From the NCBI GenBank assembly GCA_013400975.1, contig WBMZ01010922.1, positions 1 to 64,000 on the forward strand: a stretch of DNA of 64,000 nucleotides, given 5' to 3'. Positions 35,061 through 46,803 of the stretch are shown one piece after another. The translations under genes were made by a program, and so were the position numbers. The notes under the pieces are model-generated. The model had not been told where the DNA came from, ran no database searches, and worked only from the letters and a program-made list of their open reading frames with translations. Numbering within the stretch: the first letter of the stretch is position 1; each line of letters begins with the position of its first letter. Origin of the DNA: Atrichornis clamosus (Eukaryota; Chordata; Aves; Passeriformes; Menuridae).

Positions 35061-37810
35061 ACTGAACTGTGCTAACTCTCTTTAATAAGGCTACAAGTTA
35101 TCCTGAGTACTGAGGAAGTATTTCCTTAGAATCCTGCAGCACAATCCTGTGGTATGAGAAATACTGTTCAGCAAAGGGGGGCCATAAAAGAATGCTGCCA
35201 CTTCCTCCTGTTTACTTACAATTATGCAGTGAAAATGAACTTTTAGTTCTCTGTAGGTGTATTGACAGAGCTTGTTTTGGCTTTAAGTAAACAAGCAGGA
35301 TCCCCAGACATACTAGGATAAGAGTATTTGGTTATATTTTAATAAATTAAGGGTTTGTTTCTATTTTTTTAACTAATCAAATAAGAGTAAAACTGGCAGC
35401 TTGGAAAAAATGCTAATGCATAACAAAATTTGGTCTGTATCCCGAGTGACTAAATCCTACCTAATTAATGCTAGCAAAAATTCAGAGGAATTCTATGGAA
35501 ATAAAATTACTTACACTTTCTTTCTCTGGCCTAATGGACTGCAACGTTCAGTCCACATTGTTTAATGTAATAGAATTTACTTTTGATATGCAAAATATTT
35601 CAACTGCCAGAACTCTCATGCAAGAAGAAAGGAAGAATCTGAGTAGCTGCCAACGTGAACTCTGAATGCAGTACATTTTCATCACGTAGTTTTGACAAAC
35701 ACTTCTTGCATTAACTTTACTCTTCACCGACAGTAAATATCTCTCATCGTTTCATCAGATCAGAAGAATCAGTTCATTTGGAGCAAGCATAATGGTATTT
35801 AATGGGAAGCTGGAACTCTTTGTGTCATCACATACTTTTTGTAACTGTTACGAAAGAGAAAGGTGGAAATATTTTTACTTTTAGCAGTGATTGTGCCAGT
35901 CTGATTAAGCACTAGCTTACTTCATGAGCAGGCCATTTCTGCATGATCCATAACATACAAAATAACACAACCTTAGAAGACATTATGCCAATAGCAAAAA
36001 AATAAGGAAAAAATCATTATTCAAGGCAATATACATGTAACAGGACTCATAATGTCATCATTTATCCCCTACAAAATAACAAAAAATGCACAATTACTCA
36101 AATATGTGCAAAATTTTCACTATGCTATTTCTAAAACTCACATAAACAACACTTAAATCTAAACCAAACCCCTCAGGCTTGCATATGTATTCAGATTAAC
36201 TTCTATGTTCTACAGCCAAGCCTGGAATTTTATCATTTTAATCATCCAGTCATGTGTAATGAACTCATTTACTACAACAGCTCATTGAGTTCCTTGCTGA
36301 TACGTTTGCTGTTGCCCTCTTCTTGCCCCCAAATATGTTTTAATACAGATTAGGAAAACAACTAAAATACACACCCAAACTAAACTAAGAAAGGAAAAGT
36401 TATTTCCTTGCGTTTGTGTCCTGACATCACCATCATGCACCCCTTGCAGAAGTCCAGAGATGTACGTGGTACTTTGCATCAGCTCCCTTGCTCCAGACTA
36501 ACACAGTCCAAGGATCAGGGCAGTGTTTCCAGCGGGAACGGCCAGAGTTAAACTGTAACTGATGTGAAATCTTGGTCATGAAAAAGACCTTCAGAAGCTC
36601 AAGGTTTTCGAGGGAGATAGGGATTGACAGGGAAATTGCCTTCAGAGAACCAGAGCTTCTACAGAAGCCACAAGAGTAGATAACAAACAGACCGAGGATT
36701 TAAAAGAATGGAAGCCTGTGAAGAAGGTAATAAAACTACAGGACTGCTTGGATAAACCATCTTCCACTATACAAAATAGTCTGGTTGACTCTATTAGGTG
36801 TTAATAAAGATGGATAACTGTATGCTGAGGCACTCTTAAAGGCTTTTTTCCCCTAAAACATTCTGCCTTAAGTCAGTAGGATCTGTTCTCTTCATGCTAA
36901 TGCTCTAGATTAGCTACCTGTGCAAACCTAGCAATGAAGACTTTAAAATAAGACCTGGCTGCCATGCAGTTTCACAGCCCAGAACAACAAAAGGGGTTCC
37001 CATGAGAACCTTCCAGGAAAAAGTATAAACACTAAAGAAAGGGAGCTGATTAGATTTCATGATAGAAAAGGCGAGCAAATTGATAGCACCATGAAGCATT
37101 TATTACCCAATTAAAGAAATGACCATTCTCTCAGATAACACTCTTATGTCTTGTGAATGATGAGTAGTCTCTTCATATTTATTTTGCTGAAAATAATTTT
37201 TTGGGGGGGCTTGAAGGTCTAGAAATTTACTATAAACATTGATCACCACCCCTCTGAATACTTTACTGAACATTAACTGTGATAATTACCCTTGCATCTA
37301 ACAACATGTTCTAGCAAGTGCCCAAAGCAGATGCTTATGCAAAACACATGGTTGCAGATATGCCAAACAAGTAATTGCAGATGCAGAGGTGACCATCCAG
37401 AAAAGCACTTATTCTTTTTCACAAATAAAGAGAAAGGAATAAATAACCACAACTTACTTTTATCCATCTGCACTTACCTTAGGGACAGAGCATGTTTTAT
37501 TTAGTTGCAAGTCTGAACTATCATGACATTAGAGTATCAAAACCAAAGAGTGTATTAGTAGTAGATGTAGCCGTGCTCTGAATGGGGGTACAGGTGTGGA
37601 AGAAGAAGGAAGAAGGCTTTGGTCATTGATGTAAAGATGCCAGATGAAGATGCCTGAGCACTCTGCACGTGCTCTGTTCTTAGACAGGAGCTCACAGGTT
37701 TTGGAGCCTTATTTGGCTCCCTCCTCCACACTGTAGAAAGGATTAGTGGGTACTTCTTTTATGAAATACAAGACCAATCTAAAAATTAGGACTCCTGATT
37801 TTACTAGTCA
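35061..37810. other. non-coding stretch, nothing recognised
   Basis: No frame above 75 codons carries any motif. A minus-strand donor-like site (CTAAG|GTAAGTGCA read on minus) ends at 37478, but no matching acceptor is seen to its right. Confidence 0.45.
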
Positions 37811-37880
37811 TTGCACAAATACAGAGCCAAGGACAGTCTCTGTGCTAAAAGGATTACAGTTGAAAAATAGATAAAATAAA
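37811..37880 (+). repeat. old SINE-like fragment
   Basis: The text 'tgcacaaatacagagccaaggacagtctctgtgctaaaaggattacag' followed by an A-rich tail resembles a widespread amniote interspersed motif ('gtacaaacacagaacaaagacagtccctgccccaaagagcttacaatc'). I recall the motif but not its family name with certainty. Confidence 0.4.
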
Positions 37881-38876
37881 GATTACTGTATCCTTCTTAT
37901 GTAAGAAGGTGGAGGAGCTCAGTTCACATGAGTGAGTTCTTCCAGTCATAAAAAAAGGGAGTGGAGGAACACAGATTTAACCCTTGATGCCTTGAATATT
38001 GCTCTCATTATTTATATTGCCAATATTTTTCATGGTGCTTGTGGAAGCTACATGTTCATGAGCCTTCCTCTCACTACAGCATCCTCACTCACAACACAAT
38101 TTATTGCAGAAATCTGCAGAAAGTCATGTCTTGTGTGCAAAAGCAGAAACCACTGAAAGCTTAAAAAAAAAGTCTCTTCTACTGTCCAGATGTATTGTTC
38201 CTATGCTGCCCAGTCACACATATTTGCATATGTGTGCATTAAAAATGAAAAGCATATGAGTTATCACATGGCATTTCTGCAAGACAGGTACACCAAGGCA
38301 AGACAGGTCAAGGGTAAGAACTCTAATGGTGAAAATGGACTGAAAGCAAAACTGAAGCATTTGTTACAAAGCTACAGCCTTGGCTCTGAGGAACTCTACA
38401 GACATGGGAGCTGCTAGAGGAGCAGTACACCAGGAGCTATGTCTATCCATGAGACCACACAGGGAGCAAAAATTAATCATTTGACATTCTTCAACGTAAC
38501 TATAAAGAGGAAGAAGTGACCAGCATGTCTGGCTTTTAGCTGTGTACATGAAAAACTAGGTGACGGGACTTTCCCCACAGGAAAAGTAAGTTGCTACTGA
38601 ACCTACATGCCTAGAGAATGAGTGAACTAAAATTCTAAATCTTATAGATCGTTCATAAAAACATGCCCAGTCTTTACTAGGCAGATGCAATCTCAGCCCT
38701 GAGAAAAAACAATAAGGGTAAGATCTTCAGCTGAGTTCAGGAAAATAAAAGCACTAGCAGGCAGTAGAGAATTTTAACTCTGTCTAAAGCCAAAGCTCTG
38801 AAAAAATACTGTGTTGCAGGAACAGAAACCTCTTTATCTCTTGCACCAATGCTGCATGCATTAGAAAAAAAATGAA
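37881..38876. other. non-coding stretch, nothing recognised
   Basis: Contains two donor-like sequences (near 38312 and 38586) without convincing acceptors and an A-rich run at 38162-38170. No gene is called. Confidence 0.45.
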
Positions 38877-39608
38877 GTGGAAAGAGCATTCAGGCTGCTG
38901 GAAACCTGTACACCAGCAGAGAAGGCACCAATGTGTCATCATCTAACTCAGCAGGGATTAATTTATTCAACTTACTCATTGATGATAAAAAATTTGGAAG
39001 CTGTGGATGCTAAAATGCAGAGTTATGATGCTGTCACTGTGGAGAAGAAAACACTTAATTCGTCTGAAATGCTAAAAAGAAAGAGACACAGCAGTGTCGT
39101 GGTTTTAAGGTGTGACATTCAGCAGCGTGAGCGGTGCTGTGCCGTGCTCGTGCCTGCGTGGCTGCTGTGGCCGGCAGTGGAACCGCCACAGGGAAGAGAG
39201 CCAGCATCGCAGCCCGACGGCACTGCATCAGAAAAAAGAGCAATGAAGTGGAGATGGAATAACAGCTATCACCTACAAACACCTGTGATATTCTCAGCAC
39301 CAGCGTGGGGCAAGAAAAAGGCAACCTGGGGAATGCTGGGGCTCAGGAAGGTGAGGCTGCTTTTCCCTGGGGAGGCCAGGAGCCTCGCGGGGCAAAAATG
39401 GTCCACGCTCCTGCTATCAAAAAAACTCTCTGGAGAGGGGAGAAGGGCAGCAGAATACAAAATGCTGACTGCAAAAGGGAGGATTTTATTAAAGCTATTA
39501 GTAATCTGCAAAAGAAATTCAATGTTTCAGAGAAGCCTCTTTCAAATTAGAGAGAAGGAAGGAGATACAATACTTAAGAGAATGTGGATTTATCTGTCCC
39601 ANCATTAA
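38877..39608 (+). CDS. long open frame of unknown status (243 codons)
   Basis: This is the longest open frame in the window, from ATG at 38877 to a TAA just after the N at 39602. The N falls in a CAN codon (His or Gln), so no base there could create a stop. Residues 1-70 are encoded by ordinary-composition DNA. Residues of about 75-180 come from a GC- and CpG-richer core (39100-39430), where stops are less likely. The product is basic, with no signal peptide, membrane segment or recognised domain. A rival frame (39305-39550, 81 codons) overlaps it. The final third lies inside the tandem duplication beginning at 39488. I lean towards non-coding: a GC-rich inserted element that lengthened the frame. 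A young lineage-specific ORF is the alternative. Confidence 0.15.
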   Translation: MERAFRLLETCTPAEKAPMCHHLTQQGLIYSTYSLMIKNLEAVDAKMQSYDAVTVEKKTLNSSEMLKRKRHSSVVVLRCDIQQRERCCAVLVPAWLLWPAVEPPQGREPASQPDGTASEKRAMKWRWNNSYHLQTPVIFSAPAWGKKKATWGMLGLRKVRLLFPGEARSLAGQKWSTLLLSKKLSGEGRRAAEYKMLTAKGRILLKLLVICKRNSMFQRSLFQIREKEGDTILKRMWIYLSXH

Positions 39609-39703
39609 AGCTATGAGTAATCTGCAAAAGAAATGCAAGGTTTCAGAGAGGCCTCTTTCAAATCAGAGAGATGGAAGGAGAATGTGGATTTATCTGTCCC
39701 ACC
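39488..39703 (+). repeat. imperfect tandem duplication (116 + 100 bp)
   Basis: Copy 1 spans 39488-39603 and copy 2 spans 39604-39703. Over the first 76 or so bases they differ at about six positions. Copy 2 lacks a 16-bp segment (ATACAATACTTAAGAG) found in copy 1, and both end in GTGGATTTATCTGTCCCA. The N at 39602 sits at the copy junction, aligning with a C in copy 2. Confidence 0.9.
39602..39602. other. single ambiguous base (N)
   Basis: The only N in the window lies at the junction of the two duplicated units. Copy 2 and the sequence after it suggest C at this site (…CCCACC). Confidence 0.9.
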
Positions 39704-42339
39704 ATTACTAAAGGGCCAATTTTGAGGCAATTTTTCTTCTGCAGAGTGGCTAATATATTCGGTGTTTTCTTATAGCAAAGGAAAACAAGCACACACCCCA
39801 AAGAACACACTAGGTGGAGACTGGCAGAAGAAATTTCAAGTACCGACAATTTCAAGATATTACACGGGATGCACACTCCAATGTAAAAGATTTCTTGCAA
39901 CTAGTGAGCAATATATTTTTGCCATTTCTTCCACCAGGCTGTAAGCCCAATTTAGACAAGACACAACTGTACTACCATTAATTATAATGTTGTGCTTATC
40001 CACTTGAATTAACAGCAACGCCCCTGAAAAGCAACTTGCATTTCACATGGCTACAGCAGAAAAAAAGCAAATAAACTACACACCTCTTAGGAACAGCATT
40101 ACTAATTGCAGCCAACGCATTAGAAAAAACATGTGCCCACTACCCAATTTCTCATTGAGATCATGGAGAACAAACACAAATAAGCCAAAAAAGCCAAATT
40201 GCTTTAGAAAAATACAGTTTGTTCTATGGCTGCATGCAAAATAAACACGTGAGAAAAATTATCCCAGCGAGGAGGAGGAGTAGTGCCTTTTGTCTGGCTG
40301 TAGAGAGACCTTATATCTTTGCAGAAGCACAGGAACTTGCTCATTGCATTGCCCATGGTGTGTCTGTGCTGTCACCATCATCATCACCTATTCAGAGAGC
40401 CAGGAGCTTCAAGCTTTGTGTCTTCCTAAGACCTGCTCTTTTAAAACATGGCATGGAAACAAAACAAATAAACAAGAGACTTAAAGTTGAAGAACAGGAA
40501 ACACCTTTGAATTTCATGGAGGAAAGTCTAGATTCAAATCCTGGATCTCAACACTGATGGCATTTCTGTGTTGATTTACACTTGAATTTGGTGCCTGACA
40601 GTCTAAAAAAAAACAGATGTAGAAGGATTTTGAGTATCTGAGTTCACACTGCCAGTACATTTACATAGTATATTCACTGCATGTTTAGAGATAACAGAAA
40701 CCAAATCTGTTTTATGTCTGTCGTAATGAATTATGGACTGATAGGAAAAAAAAGTGTTTTTAAAAGAAGAGAAAATATATGATCATGTTATTGATAGATT
40801 ACAAAGGATTGTCCACAATGTCTGTGGAACAACAGAACAGCAACTGTTTGCAGTTCAGACTCTTGCACCAGAGTGTCCATACCGAAATGGTGGGCAGTCA
40901 GTGACACGTGTGTTCAGCAGGAGGTGATAGCACAGGTCTGGTTTACCTCAGTGTACTACTCAGCTGCTGTAGCTGCAGGGATCGTGAATTGCCAGGTAGT
41001 AGGGAAGAACAAAACACTTTTGCTCAACAAGCAGAAGTTGTCAGACAGAGCCATTAACACCAGTATCTTATGCAAAGCACTTTCCCACTCTCAGTAGTTT
41101 TTAAAAAATCGTATTTAGAACAGACCAAATGCTGTGCTGTCATCCGGAACATTCAGGGTCTGTCTAGAGAGAATCAAAACCAAATAACTCTGTTAGCAGC
41201 TTTCTGCTTCGCAGGCCGTGTCCCTTCAAGGCTGGTCTTTGTTCTCTGTCTTGCTTTCAGCCAATTCACTGGGTTCCTGACTTGCAGAAAACTCTGTACC
41301 CTCCCCTTTTTGCCTTTGGAAATTTCTCTTTCTATCACTTCAGAGACCTTGCTGTCTGCACGACTAAATGTGCCAGCTGCTGGGACAGAGTAGCAGCATC
41401 CAAGTTCCTTTCACTCTTAGCCCCAGAAGTCTTCTCTCCCCAGCCAGGCCCTATCCTCCTGTAGAAAGCTCCTGAGTGGCTTTTACTGAAGGAACACACC
41501 AAGCAACTGAGAAAACAACACTCAGACTGTCACTTCATCACAAATATTTTTAGAAACTAAAGTATTCTGGCTGAAAACCAAAGGGAAGGAAAGAAGTTTT
41601 CCATGAAATATTGTCATTTAGTGTAGAAAACTTTGCTGCAAACTAAATTCAGTTTTAGCACCAGGAGGTTTGATGGACACATGCTGACAAAATCTCATAA
41701 GAGTGTCTTCAAAACACAGCATTTCTGTTTTAAGCGAGGTTACTCATTTTCCTTGATATTACTAATGCTGCTTTGGAAAAACAGCACGTCCATCTTTAAT
41801 GCTAACACACACAAGGAAATTTCCATTGCACATGAGCTGCAATGTAAATACTCTTCTCAAGTTTCACAGTTATTCAAAAAGCAAAAAAATAAAATGTGAC
41901 TCAGCGAAACCACTTGTGAACCATTAGCATGAAGACTAAATGAAAAAGAGAAGAATATTGATTTAACCAAGTAATTATCCATCAGATTTGTATGAATTGT
42001 CCACTGCAATCACAGAGCACAACTCCAGGCAGCTCAGTTATCATCCCAGAATCCTGAAGCATATAAGAATTTCACCCCTATTAAACAGAAAAGTCAGAGT
42101 TTTAAGGCATACCTTCATTTTACTGACTCCAGAGCAGACACCTCTGAACCTGGGTCATTATGAAGAAGGCAACACAAAAATTATGGCGCCAGAAGAAAGA
42201 AGATTGGGCGGCCAAGTGCGGATCCCTCCTCCCAGCAAGTTGTTAATGTGTAAGCAGTCCTGGGAAGAGGGAGATGAAGCTTGACGCATCTGAAGTCGCC
42301 TTTCTTGGCTCTAGACTAGGGACTCCTGGTCCTTTGTAC
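39704..42339. other. non-coding stretch, nothing recognised
   Basis: Frames of up to 112 codons (40219-40557 and 41070-41393, +) overlap rival frames. A weak tRNA B-box-like string near 40530 has no A-box or cloverleaf. Two pyrimidine-tract acceptor-like sites near 41211 and 41258 have no partner donors. Confidence 0.4.
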
Positions 42340-42898
42340 TGGTTTTAGTGCAGATAGAGTTAATTTTCTTTACATTAGCTTGTAGGGTGCAATATTTTTT
42401 ATTTGTGATCAAAGCAGTGTTGGTAACACGCTGGGGTGTCAGCAGTTGCTGGGCAGTGCTTGCACAGCCCCAAGGCACTTTCTGCTTCTAAGACTGCCCT
42501 GTCAGTGAGCAGGCTGGGAGTGGGTGAGAAACTGGGAGAGGACACAGAGGGAACAGCTGACCCCAACTGACCAAAGGGACGTCCCATACTGTATGGCCTT
42601 TAGCTCAGAAATAAAAGCTGTCAGGAAGAAGGAGGAATGGGGACATCTGGAGTTGTGGCATTTGTCTTCCCAAGTCACTGCTATGCATGAGGGAGTCCTA
42701 CTTTTCTGCCAGTTCTTTTGGCTGCCATTTGAAAGGAGTGAATTAATTCCTTATTTTGCCTTGCTTATGTGTGCAGCTTTGCTTTAGCAATTAAACTGTC
42801 TTTATCTCAACCCACTTGTTTCTCACTTTTGCCTTTCTGATTCTCTTCTCCATCAAGTGGCCGTGGGGTACTTAGCTGCCTGCTGGGGTTAAACTACA
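42340..42898 (+). mobile_element. solo LTR of an avian ERVL-type retrovirus
   Basis: It starts TGGTTTTAGTGCAGATAGAG followed by TTAATTTTCTTTACATTAGC. It ends with ATTAAACTGTCTTTATCTCA (ATTAAA polyadenylation signal at 42790-42795), then GTACTTAGCTGCCTGCTGGG and GTTAAACTACA. These are hallmarks of the common bird ERVL-type LTR as I remember it, with TG...CA ends. A TATA-like ATAAAA at 42611 precedes the expected transcription start. No gag, pol or env homology flanks it, so internal sequence was probably lost by LTR-LTR recombination. Target duplication is unclear: 5'-flank TGTAC versus 3'-flank GTATC gives only a degenerate match. Divergence and the missing internal region mean it is inactive. 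The subfamily cannot be named by eye. Confidence 0.85.
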
Positions 42899-45800
42899 GT
42901 ATCCTTCAAGTTTGTTTATCATTAGGGTCCAGAAATTTTCCAGTAACGGCAAGTAGAGAGTGCCTGACTTTTTTAGCCTTCTTAGTAGTCTGCTGTCTTG
43001 GGAAGACAGGGTATTTATACTGATAATCTCACGCTCAGGAAAATGTAAGTCTGCTTTCTTGGAAAAGGCTTCAAGCTGTAGGCTGTGATATGAAAGCTGG
43101 GTTTATGCTGCCATCGTCAACTTCTTTATTCCAAAGGGAGGACATATAGTCAGTTGTTGAACCCTAACAAGGCAAATCTCTGTACTCTTTAACAGCAGAT
43201 GCAACATTATACTGCAGTGAATACTCTAAACCACACAGGTGGAACCCACTGGTGATCCAGTGCTTTGTAGAAAGGACTGGACACACTGACTCCATGCAGC
43301 TTCCCTATGTCTGTCATTTCCCCATCAGCTTGGATCAGATTTGGTACTTAAATAGGAGTTGAATATCAAAGTGCCTGTGTAGACTTCACTCTGTCACTTG
43401 AATACATGTGTAAATCATATCCTAACTTCTGGCTAGGTATATTTTATAATCGGTTGTTATGACCATCCAATAAAATACCATCAGTGTTTGCACTAGGTGT
43501 CTTTATCCCATAAAATATCTTCAATATAACCAATATAGAATCAAGCCAATTAATAAACAGTACTATTTCTATCAGTGATAAGACATAAACACATGAGGGT
43601 TGGTCACAGAATAGAAATATAACCTCATACACTTCTTTTCAGTGTACTGAAGATCATGTACTTGCAACTTTATGATTTTTAATGCAGGAAATAAAGTAAA
43701 ACCACATATCCATACAACCATCTCAAAATTATTCTTCTCAGTTAGAACTAATAAATATTTAATTCAAATTAACCGTGTGAAAGTGAAATCAACTCCAAAT
43801 AATAAAAGAAAGTTCTAAAAGCCATAAGTAATCTTAGCACATTCTGTCCTCTCTTCATTCTTTAGATCAAAACTAATGACAGTACTCAGTCTAGGGGCAG
43901 TGAACTGTAAAACTCTACAGAGCTGAAGCTGGTGCACTTCATGGCAGTGTGCTTGTTTCCCATGGCAGTGTTCCCCGGGCAGGATTGCTTCTCTGCCCTC
44001 CACACAGGACAGATGCAGCCATGGATCTTAGTGGGCCACGCCTGTTTGGGAGCCTCTCAGTGTTTGAGAAGATACCTTGTCATGCTCCCTGGAGGCATTG
44101 TCTCCAGAAGGTTCTCAGAGCCACAGCAGGACTGCAAACCACGTTACACAGAGCTGGTGACACTGGTCTCAGAGAAAAAAAGTCCTGTCTAGGAGGAGAG
44201 CTGCCAGCTGAGACTGTCTTATTTTAGATGGCCACGGGGTGTCTAGACTTTATAAGCAATCAATAGTCGTGGTGATAAAGAAGTGAGTCAATTTTTGAAT
44301 TGTAACCTTGTCAGACAAGTTCAGTGTACTGCATGGAATAACTCTTTGGCCAGTCCTTCCATGGGAGCCATTTCTGGTGTAATTAGTTTGTCTCTCCTCC
44401 TCTCCCCCAGCCAAGAGCTTCTCCCTCTTGCCTCCAGCAGTGTGTTTTTCTTTTAACACTCCAGTGCCTCACCAATAATAATAATAAAAACAAACCAAAT
44501 CACCCAGACCACTGAATGGGCAATGATTTTCTTCTAGGATGTGACCTTCAAACAGTTAAATAAATTTACAAATAAATTTAAGTTTCCTTCTCTCTTTCAG
44601 GTATACAATTTCGAATAGCAGGTTCTGAAGTGGTGTATTCCTCTCAGGGGCCACACTCCACTGAGACCAACCAAAGCCTGCCAACGTACTTCAGTTTGTA
44701 CCTGAGTATGTGAACGTTCCCCTTGATTGTTATGGGATTCAAGCAAACCAGAGGTGCTTTGGTGAACAGGGTTGGAGTCAAGAACATACATAAAATGAGC
44801 TGGTACTTAATCTTTTCTTCAAGTTCAGGCTAAATAGGGGAACTTTTTATATCTGTGTTGTTCCAGAGATACTCCACTGACTGAGAGCTTTCCACTGCAG
44901 TTTTGCCACCTGTATTTATTCATTACTTTAGCAAAGTTTGTTAGGCTTAACTCTATAGAAAGTTAATTTGCCTGACAGATCAGAAAAATGCTTCTGATAA
45001 ACAAAATCCTCTTTCCCTACATCACTAATACTAATGCAACTTACCACAAGTCAGTGGGTTTTTATTTATTTTGCAAAATGTAGTTTTGATCAGTGCAAAT
45101 TTCACTATGGTCAAACATCCATATGGGAACTCATCAGTACCTTTACTAGCAATAACATTAGAAAGCCACGTCTAGGGTGATTAATGAGCTTCATTAGATG
45201 AGGGTACTTCACCTCAGAGCCAAGTACATCAGCATAGAAATGAGGAAAAAGTTGGTGGTGATGGTGCTAGACAGTTCTCACAGATAAATAAACTCTATTC
45301 TGTGCTATCAGCCCAGCATCTTTTTAAACATTATATTCATTTGAAGGAAAAACTGCCAAGGAGGATATTTCTATTTTTCCTTGTGAGACATTTCAGATCT
45401 TGGTGTCATCATCTATAAAATTCATATTTCACACATGACAAGATTCATATCAAAATGTCATGTAGTAGTGCTCATCATAAACAAAACCCAGACTACATTT
45501 AGAGAAAAACATACAGAGAACAAGGATTTAGGATTGAATAGAGCCAAAAGCTAAGTGAGAGGTACTACTTCAAATGAAATAGAAGTAACTGGTTTAATTT
45601 TTATTCAGTTGAATTTTTATCAGTTGCTAAGGTATTGACAGCCATGAATGTAATTAGTAAGCAAAAAAAAGAAAATTAGCAAGTGAATCTGTTTTTTAAA
45701 GCAAGTAATATAAAAACAAGGCAAAAGCCCAGGTATGCAATTTTTGCAGGCCCTGATTGGATGGAGTCTGTATCAGTGTTAAGTTACAGCATTTATGTTC

Positions 45801-46287
45801 ATAGAGGAATGTAACTATAAGTAGATTTTAGCTTCATCTGTGAATAAATATTATTTAGTGTTTGATTTCTGTCTAGATGATTACAATTTTTATGTAGATA
45901 TATTAGAGTTATCATCCCTGTCTCACAGAAGACAGCTTTGGGTGCCAAATATGATAAAACATTTTCCAAGCTAGACAGCTTGGTAGGAGCTGCAAGTGAC
46001 AGGAACTCAGCACATATTAAAGGCAATCCTGTTAAAAAAACCCTTTTACACTGCAACACTGAAGTAATTTAGTCTAGGAAGAATTTTTAAAATCCCCTAA
46101 ACTATCTGAAATTATCCGGTGATCCATAAATAATCCCAATGCACCAGGAAAAATCAGGAGAGAAAGAGAATAGGCGGAAGAAGGTTGAATGCATTTTTAG
46201 CTGAAATCAATGCTTGAGAAAAACACAAACCAATATTCAAAGGGTCGTGAGCTAAGTATACAAAAATTTACAGACTAGTTACGATAA
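42899..46287. other. non-coding stretch
   Basis: A GC-richer block at about 43925-44200 holds two overlapping plus-strand frames of 86 and 92 codons without motifs. A short (AAT)n run occurs at 44474-44486. No gene is recognised. Confidence 0.4.
44474..44486 (+). repeat. short (AAT)n microsatellite
   Basis: About four AAT units followed by an A-rich tail. Confidence 0.8.
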
Positions 46288-46803
46288 TTGTGCCAAAATC
46301 AGCAACAGCAAAGAAATTACATAATAAAACAAACACAACTAAGGAAGATACACATTTTAGAGGCCATATCTATCATCACTTTCTCTTCTTTGTTTTATGA
46401 TCTGTCTCTAATGTTCCTCATTACTCACTCATCAAAAAAAAATACGCCTTCCTTTTTTGGTATTGTTAGCTTTCTGGGGAAGAAATTACAATTCCTTGCA
46501 CCCATGAAGTCTTTTCCAGATGATGTTACCTACTGCAAAATTAACACAGAACTTAAGAAAAGGAAAAAAAAAGTCAGTTTTGCTCCAGCCATGTCTCTAC
46601 CACCGACGTGTCTACAATTGTTAGAGAGGGAGAGTTCTAGGTGCTTTGTGAAATGGAAGGATTTATGCAGAAAAGTGTTTATTTATTTTGACATTCCTGA
46701 GAAGCAGTCTTTGCTGTCCATACAACATAAAATTCAGGCAGAGTTTCTCTGCACATCTTACCCAAATTCAGGCTTGAAGCAAGATTTCTTCGTACACAGA
46801 TGA
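46288..46803 (+). CDS. open frame of doubtful status (171 codons)
   Basis: Second longest open frame in the window. It begins MCQNQQQQRNYIIK, is lysine- and serine-rich, and shows no signal peptide, membrane segment or recognised domain. The encoding DNA is A-rich and ordinary in composition. By my rough estimate, an open frame of this length is expected only about once in ten such windows by chance, so it is unusual but not compelling. No promoter, splice or poly(A) context supports it. Confidence 0.12.
   Translation: MCQNQQQQRNYIIKQTQLRKIHILEAISIITFSSLFYDLSLMFLITHSSKKNTPSFFGIVSFLGKKLQFLAPMKSFPDDVTYCKINTELKKRKKKVSFAPAMSLPPTCLQLLERESSRCFVKWKDLCRKVFIYFDIPEKQSLLSIQHKIQAEFLCTSYPNSGLKQDFFVHR

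Noticed and set aside
40500..40560. tRNA-like B-box (GATTCAAATCC)
   Set aside because: No A-box at the right distance upstream and no cloverleaf stems.
44459..44475. Possible CR1 piece (CCAGTGCCTCACCA)
   Set aside because: Only 14 bp match and neither flank continues the CR1 consensus.
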